DNA of 7,987 nucleotides from an uncultured Agathobaculum sp. (GCA_944376955.1 CALWEB010000053.1:1-7987); one strand, 5' to 3'. Shown: positions 1 through 6,311, numbered from the stretch's first letter. The notes: a model not told the origin generated them from the sequence alone. Numbers and translations: made by a program.

Positions 1-74
1 AGCGGCTTGCCCGCAGCGTCCAGCACATACCACTTACGCTCGACAGTCTCTGCCTTAGCCATAAAAGTAGACAT
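1..74 (-). CDS. rplM: 50S ribosomal protein L13, 5' end only (partial)
   Basis: Only the first 24 codons and part of the 25th lie in the window; the gene continues off the left edge. The reverse-strand reading begins MSTFMAKAETVERKWYVLDA and goes on AGKPL, the typical start of Firmicutes L13, in which the ERKWYVLDA stretch is well conserved. L13 is an early-assembling protein of the large ribosomal subunit and is usually followed by rpsI (S9), which would lie outside the window. The start is fixed by a GGAGG Shine-Dalgarno at 83-87, eight bases upstream of the ATG. A promoter at 147-175 and a small hairpin just before the ribosome site lie in its leader. The identification rests on a short but characteristic peptide. 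Confidence 0.9.
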   Translation of the reverse strand, partial: MSTFMAKAETVERKWYVLDAAGKP

Positions 75-95
75 GTTTTCTTCCTCCGTTTATTC

Positions 96-115
96 TATCA
101 AAAATTATTTTGACA
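96..115 (-). promoter_or_regulatory. Hairpin in the rplM leader next to the ribosome binding site
   Basis: In the minus-strand transcript, UGUCAAAA (108-115) can pair with UUUUGAUA (96-103) around a four-base loop, giving an eight-pair stem with one G-U pair. It sits eight bases upstream of the GGAGG of rplM. Ribosomal protein leaders, including an L13 leader family, are known in Firmicutes. I cannot match this one to that family's consensus, and an AU-rich stem may arise by chance. Confidence 0.3.
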
Positions 116-146
116 ACATTTTCATGCACTCTAAGCGAGCATATCT

Positions 147-175
147 ATTAAAACACATCGGTTTGTGCAAGTCAA
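147..175 (-). promoter_or_regulatory. Sigma-A-type promoter of rplM
   Basis: Read on the minus strand, a -35 box TTGACT (170-175) is followed after 17 bases by the -10 box TTTAAT (147-152). The -10 is preceded by TGTGT, so it has an extended -10 (TRTGn) element. Five of six bases match consensus in each box. Transcription would start near base 140, giving a leader of about 65 bases before the L13 ATG. Confidence 0.65.
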
Positions 176-278
176 GCGGAATTTTTAAAATTTCTATTAA
201 ATCCACGAAGAACTCTTTTATTTTCGCTTATTCTCTTTCAATCTCTCGTTTTCTCACTTTTCAATTTAAAATTTTTAT

Positions 279-307
279 TTGCGTCCCAAGCGGTTTTCTG
301 TTATAAA
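279..307 (+). promoter_or_regulatory. Probable promoter of the ttcA-family gene
   Basis: TTGCGT (279-284), a 17-base spacer and TATAAA (302-307) form a plausible sigma-A promoter. The -10 is preceded by TGT, an extended -10 motif, and matches consensus at five of six positions; the -35 matches at only three. It lies about 45 bases upstream of the start codon, in an AT-rich spacer shared with the divergent rplM promoter. Confidence 0.5.
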
Positions 308-351
308 TAATTGTATTTGACTCACTTTCACGAAAAACGGGAGACCAAACC

Positions 352-1092
352 ATGCAGAAAATGCTCTCTTACGTCCGCCGTGCGGTGGACCATTACCATA
401 TGATCGAAGCCGGCGACCGCATTGCCGTCGGCGTGTCGGGCGGCAAGGACTCGCTCGCACTGCTGGTTGCGCTTGCAAAGCTGCGCTCCTTTTACCCCAA
501 GAAATTTGAGGTGATTGCCATCACGCTCGAGATGGGCTATGACGAGATGGACTTCTCCCCTGTCCAGACGCTGTGCGACGAGCTGGGCGTGGAATACATC
601 CGCATCCCGACCCAGATCGGCCCGATCATCTTTGACATCCGCAAAGAGGAAAACCCCTGCGCGCTTTGCGCCAAGATGCGCCGCGGCGCGCTGCACGAAG
701 CGGCACTGGCCGCGGGCTGCAAAAAGGTAGCGCTCGGCCATCACTTTGACGATGTAGTGGAAACCTATATGCTGTCGTTATTCTACGAAGGGCGCATCTC
801 CTGCTTCCAGCCGGTGACCTTCCTCGACCGCACGGGCATCACGCTCATCCGCCCGTTGCTTTACACGCCCGAATATTATGTGCGTTCGTTTGCCCAGCGG
901 CACGCGCTGCCCATCGTCCACAACCCCTGCCCGGCCGACGGCAACACCAAGCGGCAGGAGATTAAGGATCTGCTCAAGAACCTGGAACAGACCATGCCCG
1001 GCCTGCGTGACCGCATCTTCGGCGCGATCCAGCGGTATCCCCTCCAAGGCTGGGCGCCCGACCGCACCCGCACCCCCAAGCGCCCAAAATGA
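352..1092 (+). CDS. ttcA: TtcA-family tRNA thiolation protein (PP-loop ATPase)
   Basis: This 246-residue cytoplasmic protein belongs to the PP-loop ATPases that modify tRNA. The ATP-pyrophosphatase loop SGGKDS is at residues 29-34. A CxxC pair (C103, C106) sits in ENPCALCAKMRRG, GHHFDDVVET is at 129-138, and a third cysteine, C193, is in NPCPADG. In characterised TtcA, which makes 2-thiocytidine at tRNA position 32, equivalent cysteines hold a [4Fe-4S] cluster, so all three expected ligands appear present. The protein is shorter than E. coli TtcA (about 310 residues). The start ATG has GGGAG at 339-343, eight bases upstream. The gene stands alone: it has its own promoter candidate and a strong terminator directly after the stop. 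The related TilS (tRNA lysidine synthetase) is less likely because TilS lacks the CxxC cluster motif. The exact target nucleotide is inferred from the family. Confidence 0.85.
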   Translation: MQKMLSYVRRAVDHYHMIEAGDRIAVGVSGGKDSLALLVALAKLRSFYPKKFEVIAITLEMGYDEMDFSPVQTLCDELGVEYIRIPTQIGPIIFDIRKEENPCALCAKMRRGALHEAALAAGCKKVALGHHFDDVVETYMLSLFYEGRISCFQPVTFLDRTGITLIRPLLYTPEYYVRSFAQRHALPIVHNPCPADGNTKRQEIKDLLKNLEQTMPGLRDRIFGAIQRYPLQGWAPDRTRTPKRPK

Positions 1093-1100
1093 CCTGACTG

Positions 1101-1134
1101 CCGCCGTTCCTGCAAACGGAACGGCGGTTTTCTT
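1101..1134 (+). terminator. Intrinsic terminator after the ttcA-family gene
   Basis: A perfect ten-base-pair GC-rich stem (CCGCCGTTCC at 1101-1110 with GGAACGGCGG at 1118-1127) encloses a seven-base loop and is followed by TTTTCTT. It begins eight bases after the stop codon, so the gene is probably transcribed separately from fbp. Confidence 0.93.
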
Positions 1135-1153
1135 CGATTTTACAGAAATCCCT

Positions 1154-1182
1154 TTGTGTTTCCCTCTGTTTTATGGCATACT
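1154..1182 (+). promoter_or_regulatory. Possible promoter of fbp
   Basis: A weak -35, TTGTGT (1154-1159), is followed after 17 bases by CATACT (1177-1182), which has the extended -10 TATGG directly before it. It lies downstream of the terminator at 1101-1134 and about 35 bases before the fbp start, where a promoter is needed. The individual box matches are modest. Confidence 0.45.
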
Positions 1183-1215
1183 AAAGAAAAGAGGTATTGA
1201 GAGGAGCTGCATTCC

Positions 1216-3192
1216 ATGGACAACCGCACCGACCGACAAAAATATCTGCGCCTGCTCGCACTGCAATATCCCAATGTGCGCGCAGCAAGCAGTGAAATCA
1301 TCCATTTGCAGGCCATCCTCAGCCTGCCCAAGGGCACTGAGCATTTTATGAGCGATCTGCATGGCGAAGCGGACGCTTTTGTACATATCCTGAACAACGC
1401 CTCGGGCGCCGTGCGCGAAAAGGTGGATATTGTCCTGCGGGACAGCCTGCCAGCCGATGAGCGCGCCCGGCTGGCGACCCTGATCTACTACCCGGAGGAA
1501 AAGCTAGAGGAGCTGGCCGCCGCCTCGCCCGACCGCGCCGAGTGGTACCGCATCACGCTCAGCCGCCTGCTCGAAATCTGCCGCCTGTGCGCGTCCAAAT
1601 ACACGCGCGCCAAGGTACGCCGTGCCCTGCCGCGCTGGAATGGCGACATCATCAACGAACTGCTCAACAAGAATAACGATATCTACAACAAACGGGAATA
1701 CTTTGACACGGTGATTTCTTCGATCATCGAAACCGACCGTGCTGAGGAGTTCATCATCTCCATGTGTAACCTGATCAAGCGCCTTGTGGTCGATCACCTG
1801 CACATTGTGGGCGACATTTTCGACCGCGGCCCGCGTGCGGATATCATCATGGACATGCTGATGGACCACCACTCGGTCGATATCCAGTGGGGCAACCACG
1901 ATGTGCTGTGGATGGGCGCTGCCACCGGCAGCCGCACCTGCATTGCAACCGTTTTGAGCAACTCGATCACCTACAACAACCTTGATGTGATCGAAACCGG
2001 CTACGGCATCAGCCTGCGCCCGCTCGCCTTGTTCGCGGATGAGACCTACCGCGGTAGTGACGTTTCCTGCTTCCTGCCCAAAACGCTTGAACCCGCCGAA
2101 CAAACCGGCGTGGATACCGCACGCGCTGCGCGGATGCACAAGGCAATCGCCATCATCCAGTTCAAGCTCGAGGGGCAGACCATCCGGCGCAACCCCTCCT
2201 TCCACATGGAGGATCGCTTGCTGCTCGACAAGATCAACTTTGAAAAGGGCACGGTGACGCTGCCGACCGGCGAATACAAGCTGCGCGACTGCGACTTCCC
2301 GACCATTGACCCGGCCGACCCCTACCGCCTGACGCCCGAGGAACACAACCTGATGGCGCAGCTGAAAAATTCCTTCCTGCGCAGCGAGAAATTGCAGCGG
2401 CACATCGGCTTTCTCTATTCCAAGGGCGGTCTGTACAAGTGCTTTAACGGCAATCTGCTGTTCCACGGCTGCATCCCGCTGGACAGCAACGGCGAATTTC
2501 TGCAATTCTCCTTTGGCGGGCAGCAGCTGTCCGGTAAGGCGCTCATGGATTGGTGCGAAACCGTCGCCCGCGAAGGCTATTATGCACGCGAAGGCACGGA
2601 CGAGCGCCAGTTCGGCAAGGATTTCCTGTGGTTCCTGTGGTGCGGGCGCAACTCGCCCTCGTTTGGGCGCGACCACATTGCTACCTTTGAGCGCCGCCTG
2701 ATTGCCGACCAATCCACTTGGGCCGAGCCAAAGAACCCCTATTATTCCTTCTATAACGAGGATGAAGTATGCGTGCGCATCCTGCGCGAATTTGGTCTGG
2801 AAGGCGAACACTGCCACATCGTCAACGGCCATGTGCCGGTCAAGACCAAGGACGGCGAAAGCCCGATCAAGGCGGGCGGCCGCCTGATCGTGATCGACGG
2901 CGGGTTCTGCCGCGCCTACCAGCCGACAACCGGTATCGCGGGCTATACATTGGTGTTTGACTCGTGGGGCATCCACATCACCGCGCACGAGCCCTTCCCC
3001 GGAAAGGAAACCGCCATCCGCGACAACAAGGACATCCTGTCCACCTCGATGGCGTTCGACCGCTCGGAAAACCGCATCCGCATCTGCGAAACCGATGTCG
3101 GCCATTCGCTCCAGCAGACGATTGATGATCTGAAAGAGCTGCTGGCCGCCTTCCGCCGCGGCGAGATCAAGGAGGATAACAGCGCCGGCTGA
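1216..3192 (+). CDS. fbp: Fructose-1,6-bisphosphatase, class III
   Basis: This 658-residue protein is close in length to the Bacillus subtilis class III enzyme (about 670). It hydrolyses fructose 1,6-bisphosphate to fructose 6-phosphate and phosphate, the committed gluconeogenic step, in the cytoplasm. The class belongs to the metallophosphatase superfamily, and the metal-site motifs appear in order: SDLHGE (46-51), GDIFDRGPR (199-207), WGNHD (225-229), NGH (537-539) and the late DGG (561-563). The segment between the third and fourth motifs is the long insertion typical of this class. The start has AGGAG at 1202-1206, nine bases upstream. It appears monocistronic, with a promoter candidate on one side and a hairpin terminator 16 bases after the stop. 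Characterised class III enzymes need manganese and respond to phosphoenolpyruvate; that is family knowledge, not visible here. Nothing looks broken. Confidence 0.96.
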   Translation: MDNRTDRQKYLRLLALQYPNVRAASSEIIHLQAILSLPKGTEHFMSDLHGEADAFVHILNNASGAVREKVDIVLRDSLPADERARLATLIYYPEEKLEELAAASPDRAEWYRITLSRLLEICRLCASKYTRAKVRRALPRWNGDIINELLNKNNDIYNKREYFDTVISSIIETDRAEEFIISMCNLIKRLVVDHLHIVGDIFDRGPRADIIMDMLMDHHSVDIQWGNHDVLWMGAATGSRTCIATVLSNSITYNNLDVIETGYGISLRPLALFADETYRGSDVSCFLPKTLEPAEQTGVDTARAARMHKAIAIIQFKLEGQTIRRNPSFHMEDRLLLDKINFEKGTVTLPTGEYKLRDCDFPTIDPADPYRLTPEEHNLMAQLKNSFLRSEKLQRHIGFLYSKGGLYKCFNGNLLFHGCIPLDSNGEFLQFSFGGQQLSGKALMDWCETVAREGYYAREGTDERQFGKDFLWFLWCGRNSPSFGRDHIATFERRLIADQSTWAEPKNPYYSFYNEDEVCVRILREFGLEGEHCHIVNGHVPVKTKDGESPIKAGGRLIVIDGGFCRAYQPTTGIAGYTLVFDSWGIHITAHEPFPGKETAIRDNKDILSTSMAFDRSENRIRICETDVGHSLQQTIDDLKELLAAFRRGEIKEDNSAG

Positions 3193-3208
3193 TCCCGGAC
3201 ACAAACAA

Positions 3209-3246
3209 AAAAGGCTCGCAGCCGATTGGCTGCGAGCCTTTTGCTT
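3209..3246. terminator. Bidirectional terminator between fbp and the convergent SLH gene
   Basis: AAAAGGCTCGCAGCC (3209-3223) pairs completely with 3228-3242 around a four-base GATT loop. The stem is T-rich on its 3' side when read in either direction: CCTTTTGCTTC on plus, CCTTTTTTGTTTG on minus. It lies 16 bases after the fbp stop and 19 bases beyond the stop of the convergent gene, so it can end both transcripts. Confidence 0.93.
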
Positions 3247-3261
3247 CTTTTTCTGTCTTGC

Positions 3262-5037
3262 TTACTCGGCTACCGCGAAGGACAGGAAATTGTCCGCGTA
3301 GTAATCGCCGTTTTCCTCATCCAGTACCACACAGATCAGGTCGCCGTTGCTCTCCACGCGCACCTTATCCGGGTTGACGCCAACGCAGATCCACTTGAAC
3401 GGATCAATGCTCTCCGCGATCTTGGCCTTTGCCGCTTCCATGTCCGCGCCTTCCGGCATGCGCAGCAGCACGATCGAATGTGCCTGCGAAGTGATCATCG
3501 CCTCGGACGCAAGACCCGCTGCAAACTGCACGTCCTCTGTGCCAAGATACCAGTCCAAGCCGCGCTCGGTTTCGCCGCCCATGCCGTTGTAAAGCACGGT
3601 CTGGCCGACCATCAGATTCTTCTTATCGCCGTAAATCTGATCCATCAGCTTCATCAGTGCAGCATCTGCCTCGGGTGCTTCCGGCTTGGTGGGCTGCTCC
3701 GGCTCCTCCGCCTTCTTGTAGCCCCACTCGGCTTCGCCGTACTGCTTCATAAACAGGTCGTAGTTCTCACCGTAACGCGATGCATATACGCTTTCGATCT
3801 GCGGGTCAAAGGTATAGGCCACGCCGTCGATCGTGATCTCAGTCCATGCGTGCACCGACTCGCTGCCCTTGGGGGACACGCCCGTGCCGACGACCGCCTT
3901 GGCGTCATAACCCACCTGACGCGCCAGATAGGTAAACACGCTCGACCACGAGTAGCAGTTGCCGCGCTTATTTTTCAGCATGTTGATCGCCTGCTCGATC
4001 TCCCAGCCATCCTTGGAGGTGTCCACTTCCCCGATGCCCAGATAGCCGAAGGTCTTTTTCGCGTAGTCATAGACCGCTCGCAGCTTTTCCATCTGCGTCA
4101 TTTTGTCGTTCACGACACCGGCCACGGCATTTGCCAAAAGCTGATCCAGTTCCTCCGAGCCGGTCGTATAACGGCCGTTCCGGTCAAGTTCCAAACCGTC
4201 CACCGTCTTATTGTAGTCGAACTGCTGCGCATCGTTGACGTGGAACAGCAGGCCGCCGATGTTGTGCCAGCCGGCTGCCAGCGTCGTGGTTTCCTTGTCA
4301 TAAGAGGTCCAGGTTTCGCCGGCTTCGGTCTTTTCGTACTCGTGGTCGGTCGTCGCCTCGAGCATCGCCAGATAGGCCCAGTGGGTGTCCGGCACGTCCG
4401 GCATAATGCGGATGCCCTCGCCGGTAGACGCCATCACAGCGTCGCCCGTGCGATCGAGAATGCGGTTAAGGATGGTGACAACCTCCGCGCGCGTGATCGA
4501 AGCATCCGGACGGAACTGGCCGGACGGGTCGCCCGTAACCCAACCCTGCGCCAACGCAGTCTGCACCGCGTCATACGCCCAGTGTGTCTTAGGTACGTCG
4601 GTGAAGCTGCCCTCGGTGCCCTTATCGTCGTGCGGGATGCGGGACAGGATGGTCACGAACTCCGCGCGCGTGATTTTCGCGTTGGGGCGGAACGTACTGT
4701 CCTTGTAACCGCTGATCAGAGAATAACCGGTCATTTCACCGATTGCCTCGGCATACCATGCGTCTGCCGGCACATCGCTGAACAGATAATCCCCGCCGCC
4801 GGAAGATTCGGTCAGCAGAGAGGCAATCAGCTTGCAGGCCTCCGCGCGCGTGATCGAAGCATTGGGACGGAACGTGCCGTCATCATAACCATTCATATAC
4901 TGCATGTGGTCGGTCGAGTTGAGTACCGGTACCTTGACCGGCGCCTGATCGGCCGCACTGGCCGCACAGGCCGATACCGGCAGCATAGTTACTGCCATCA
5001 ATGCGGCGAGGGAAGCTGCGGTCACTTGCTTTTTCAT
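3262..5037 (-). CDS. Secreted SLH-repeat protein with transglutaminase-like and DUF4358-like domains
   Basis: This 591-residue exported protein has an N-terminal signal (MKK, a hydrophobic stretch 8-22, then VSAC/ASA). SLH repeats follow, with the ITRAE core at residues 62-66, 122-126 and 181-185; a fourth half-repeat (DVPDTHWAY) is at 214-222. SLH repeats normally anchor proteins to pyruvylated cell-wall polymers. A transglutaminase-like core follows, with the expected triad in sequence: C361 in RGNCYSW, H396 in VHAWTE and D411 in FDPQ. In bacteria such domains usually act as proteases or peptidoglycan/protein-modifying enzymes; the substrate here is unknown. After a Pro/Glu linker (444-457), residues about 458-591 resemble DUF4358, a less certain match. 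The start is set by AAAAGGAG at 5047-5054. The gene lies six bases after the upstream membrane-protein gene and is probably cotranscribed with it. Confidence 0.87.
   Translation of the reverse strand: MKKQVTAASLAALMAVTMLPVSACAASAADQAPVKVPVLNSTDHMQYMNGYDDGTFRPNASITRAEACKLIASLLTESSGGGDYLFSDVPADAWYAEAIGEMTGYSLISGYKDSTFRPNAKITRAEFVTILSRIPHDDKGTEGSFTDVPKTHWAYDAVQTALAQGWVTGDPSGQFRPDASITRAEVVTILNRILDRTGDAVMASTGEGIRIMPDVPDTHWAYLAMLEATTDHEYEKTEAGETWTSYDKETTTLAAGWHNIGGLLFHVNDAQQFDYNKTVDGLELDRNGRYTTGSEELDQLLANAVAGVVNDKMTQMEKLRAVYDYAKKTFGYLGIGEVDTSKDGWEIEQAINMLKNKRGNCYSWSSVFTYLARQVGYDAKAVVGTGVSPKGSESVHAWTEITIDGVAYTFDPQIESVYASRYGENYDLFMKQYGEAEWGYKKAEEPEQPTKPEAPEADAALMKLMDQIYGDKKNLMVGQTVLYNGMGGETERGLDWYLGTEDVQFAAGLASEAMITSQAHSIVLLRMPEGADMEAAKAKIAESIDPFKWICVGVNPDKVRVESNGDLICVVLDEENGDYYADNFLSFAVAE
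4482..4505 (-). repeat. 24-base direct repeat, copy 1 (within SLH repeat 3)
   Basis: These 24 bases are identical to 4839-4862, in the same orientation and reading frame. They encode the ASITRAE core of the third SLH repeat. A related but diverged copy lies at about 4660-4682 in the second SLH repeat. The repeat is a coding feature rather than a mobile element. Confidence 0.85.
4839..4862 (-). repeat. 24-base direct repeat, copy 2 (within SLH repeat 1)
   Basis: This is identical to 4482-4505 and encodes the same ASITRAE core in the first SLH repeat. Exact identity between the first and third repeats, with the middle one diverged, suggests repeat exchange or strong constraint within the gene. 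Confidence 0.85.
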
Positions 5038-5043
5038 AGGGAA

Positions 5044-5958
5044 TTACTCCTTTTCGTCGTTTTGATCGTTCTGATCGGTTGGACGGAGTGTTTCCCCATT
5101 TGGTTCCCTGCCCTGCGCAGTTTTTTGCGAATTTTGTTGGTCTTCCCCGGACGCCGTGTCCAACACCACCGGAATCAGCGAGGCCGCCAACCTGCCTTTG
5201 CCGCGTGTTTTGACATAAAAGAAGCCGATGACCGAGAACACCACCGCACCCACGAAATTGACCATCAGGTCCTTCATGGTGTCGATCAAACCGATGTCCA
5301 GATAACCGCCGGGGAACTGCATCCAGTCCTCGCCGTTGACAATCAGGCTTTGAATCGGCTCATGCACCACCACATTCAGCCCATCCGGATTGAGCGAGAC
5401 CGAATGGATGGTGGAAACCAGAAAATCCTTCTGCATATCCGTGCCGAAAAACTGGTCCATGCTGAACTCAAAAAATTCCCATAAAACGCCAACCGTCATG
5501 GAAAAGCAAAATGCCACAATCGCCAAAAACAGCGGGGATAACTTGACGGAAAACCGCTCGCTGCGGTTGAACAGATCCACCAGCGAAAAACCGACTGCGG
5601 CAACCAGAAAACCGTTGATGGTATGCAGCATGGTGTCCCATCCGGGGATGATGGTATAAAACGAGTTGATTTCCCCCAGGATTTCGGCTGCAAAGATAAA
5701 GCAATAGATAATCGCTTCCATCAGCGGCGGGATGTCGATATCCAGGCTCCGCTCAATCATCATCGGCACACAGAACAGCACCAGCGACAGTATGCAGACA
5801 AACATGTTCTCATACCGGTGCATAAATGCGGCGCGGATAAATGTCAACACGATAAAGAAGGACAAAACACCGCGGATGGTCAGCCGGCGGCGTGTCCGGC
5901 GGCGCTTTTCCACATTCAGTTCTGCCGCTGGCTTTTTCCCTTTCGGTTGTTTTGGCAT
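5044..5958 (-). CDS. Multi-pass membrane protein resembling the YjdF/DUF2238 family
   Basis: The 304-residue product begins MPKQPKGKK and has a strongly basic head (residues 7-29, including RRRTRRR). About six membrane segments follow, roughly at 29-45, 51-68, 80-98, 110-130, 138-162 and 230-249, and the tail (270-304) is polar and rich in Asp, Glu and Asn. The motifs GWDTMLHTINGF (106-117), GVLWEFFEFSMDQ (157-169) and DTMKDLMVNFVGA (226-238) resemble DUF2238 membrane proteins, which have no established function; this assignment is from memory of the pattern. An in-frame ATG at 6033 would add 25 residues, but it has no ribosome site and lies upstream of the predicted transcription start. The ATG at 5958 has GGGAGGGG five bases upstream and is preferred. 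The gene is first of a two-gene operon with the SLH protein, suggesting an envelope role. Confidence 0.75.
   Translation of the reverse strand: MPKQPKGKKPAAELNVEKRRRTRRRLTIRGVLSFFIVLTFIRAAFMHRYENMFVCILSLVLFCVPMMIERSLDIDIPPLMEAIIYCFIFAAEILGEINSFYTIIPGWDTMLHTINGFLVAAVGFSLVDLFNRSERFSVKLSPLFLAIVAFCFSMTVGVLWEFFEFSMDQFFGTDMQKDFLVSTIHSVSLNPDGLNVVVHEPIQSLIVNGEDWMQFPGGYLDIGLIDTMKDLMVNFVGAVVFSVIGFFYVKTRGKGRLAASLIPVVLDTASGEDQQNSQKTAQGREPNGETLRPTDQNDQNDEKE
5047..5054 (-). promoter_or_regulatory. Ribosome binding site of the SLH gene, inside the upstream gene
   Basis: On the minus strand AAAAGGAG lies within the last codons (Glu-Lys-Glu) of the membrane-protein gene. It ends nine bases before the ATG of the SLH gene. 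The layout fixes the start at 5037 and suggests translational coupling of the two genes. Confidence 0.8.
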
Positions 5959-5963
5959 ATGAA

Positions 5964-5971
5964 CCCCTCCC
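5964..5971 (-). promoter_or_regulatory. Ribosome binding site that sets the start of the membrane-protein gene
   Basis: On the minus strand GGGAGGGG lies five bases before the ATG at 5958. The alternative ATG at 6033 has no such site, so this decides the start in favour of the 304-residue form. Confidence 0.8.
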
Positions 5972-5995
5972 AATCCAGCCAATATCTTTTCACAA

Positions 5996-6024
5996 AGTAT
6001 ACCATAGTGCGCCGCAAAAGGAAA
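5996..6024 (-). promoter_or_regulatory. Extended -10 promoter of the membrane protein/SLH operon
   Basis: On the minus strand TATGGTATACT (5996-6006) gives a -10 box TATACT with a complete TRTGn extension. The base set at the -35 position (TTTCCT, 6019-6024) is poor, so the extension would carry the promoter. Predicted initiation is near 5989, about 30 bases before the chosen start codon and inside the longer reading frame, which supports the shorter start. Confidence 0.6.
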
Positions 6025-6167
6025 GGAGGCCAACCAGCCTTTTGTGGAGCCTATCCGATCGCTGCATCCCCTTTGCTGTCCCTTACCTACCCTGTCGGCC
6101 TATGACGCATGTTGAAACCAACGGATTTTGACGCTAAAGTCGAATTGCGTCAGATTGTTTTGGTTGT

Positions 6168-6219
6168 TTTGCACAGAAATTTAATTATATATAAAACTGC
6201 ATTAGTAATTTTGTGCAAA
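6168..6219. repeat. Widely spaced inverted repeat TTTGCACA / TGTGCAAA
   Basis: TTTGCACA at 6168-6175 is the exact reverse complement of TGTGCAAA at 6212-6219. The similarity extends inwards with one base offset (GAAATT against AATTT). The arm centres are 44 bases apart, about four helical turns, and the right arm ends six bases before the -35 box of the dehydrogenase promoter. It could be a pair of operator half-sites or a hairpin; no known operator consensus was recognised. Confidence 0.45.
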
Positions 6220-6225
6220 TTGCGC

Positions 6226-6255
6226 TTGACCGAAACAACACCAATATGGTATTCT
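6226..6255 (+). promoter_or_regulatory. Promoter of the acyl-CoA dehydrogenase/EtfA fusion gene
   Basis: TTGACC (6226-6231), an 18-base spacer and TATTCT (6250-6255) form a promoter whose -10 is preceded by TATGG, a full TRTGn extension. Initiation near 6262 would give a leader of about 57 bases. A second, weaker possibility is TTGTTT (6164-6169) with TATATA (6188-6193). Confidence 0.65.
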
Positions 6256-6304
6256 TTTTTTGCCAGTTAAAGATAATCCATATCATTTAAAAGCTATGCT
6301 GATT

Positions 6305-6311
6305 AAGGAGG
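6305..6311 (+). promoter_or_regulatory. Strong ribosome binding site of the fusion gene
   Basis: AAGGAGG, followed by T, is a near-perfect match to the 16S rRNA anti-Shine-Dalgarno and lies seven bases before the ATG at 6319. It suggests efficient translation, as expected of a central catabolic enzyme. Confidence 0.85.

Noticed and set aside
110..115. TTGACA on the plus strand as a possible -35 box
   Set aside because: No usable -10 box lies 16-18 bases downstream, and the sequence is explained as part of the rplM leader hairpin.
878..1351. A 157-codon plus-strand frame spanning the ttcA terminator and the fbp start
   Set aside because: It reads through the hairpin terminator, overlaps two well-supported genes in another frame, and has the Arg/Pro/Ser-rich composition of an out-of-frame translation.
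1504..3204. A 566-codon open frame on the minus strand, antisense to fbp
   Set aside because: It is fully covered by class III fbp with intact catalytic motifs, and the translation shows no recognisable domain and no ribosome site.
3226..5484. A 752-codon open frame on the plus strand, antisense to the SLH and membrane-protein genes
   Set aside because: It begins inside the terminator, has no family resemblance, is rich in His/Arg/Val typical of antisense reading of GC-rich genes, and overlaps two genes with clear domains. Long antisense frames arise because codons complementary to stops (TTA, CTA, TCA) are rare here.
5959..6033. A 25-residue N-terminal extension of the membrane protein starting at 6033
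   Set aside because: There is no ribosome site before 6033, the predicted promoter and transcription start fall inside the extension, and the ATG at 5958 has GGGAGGGG at good spacing.
6160..6260. A Rex operator controlling the dehydrogenase gene
   Set aside because: Rex commonly controls butyryl-CoA dehydrogenase genes, so I looked for TTGTTAAnnnnTTAACAA; no adequate match is present.
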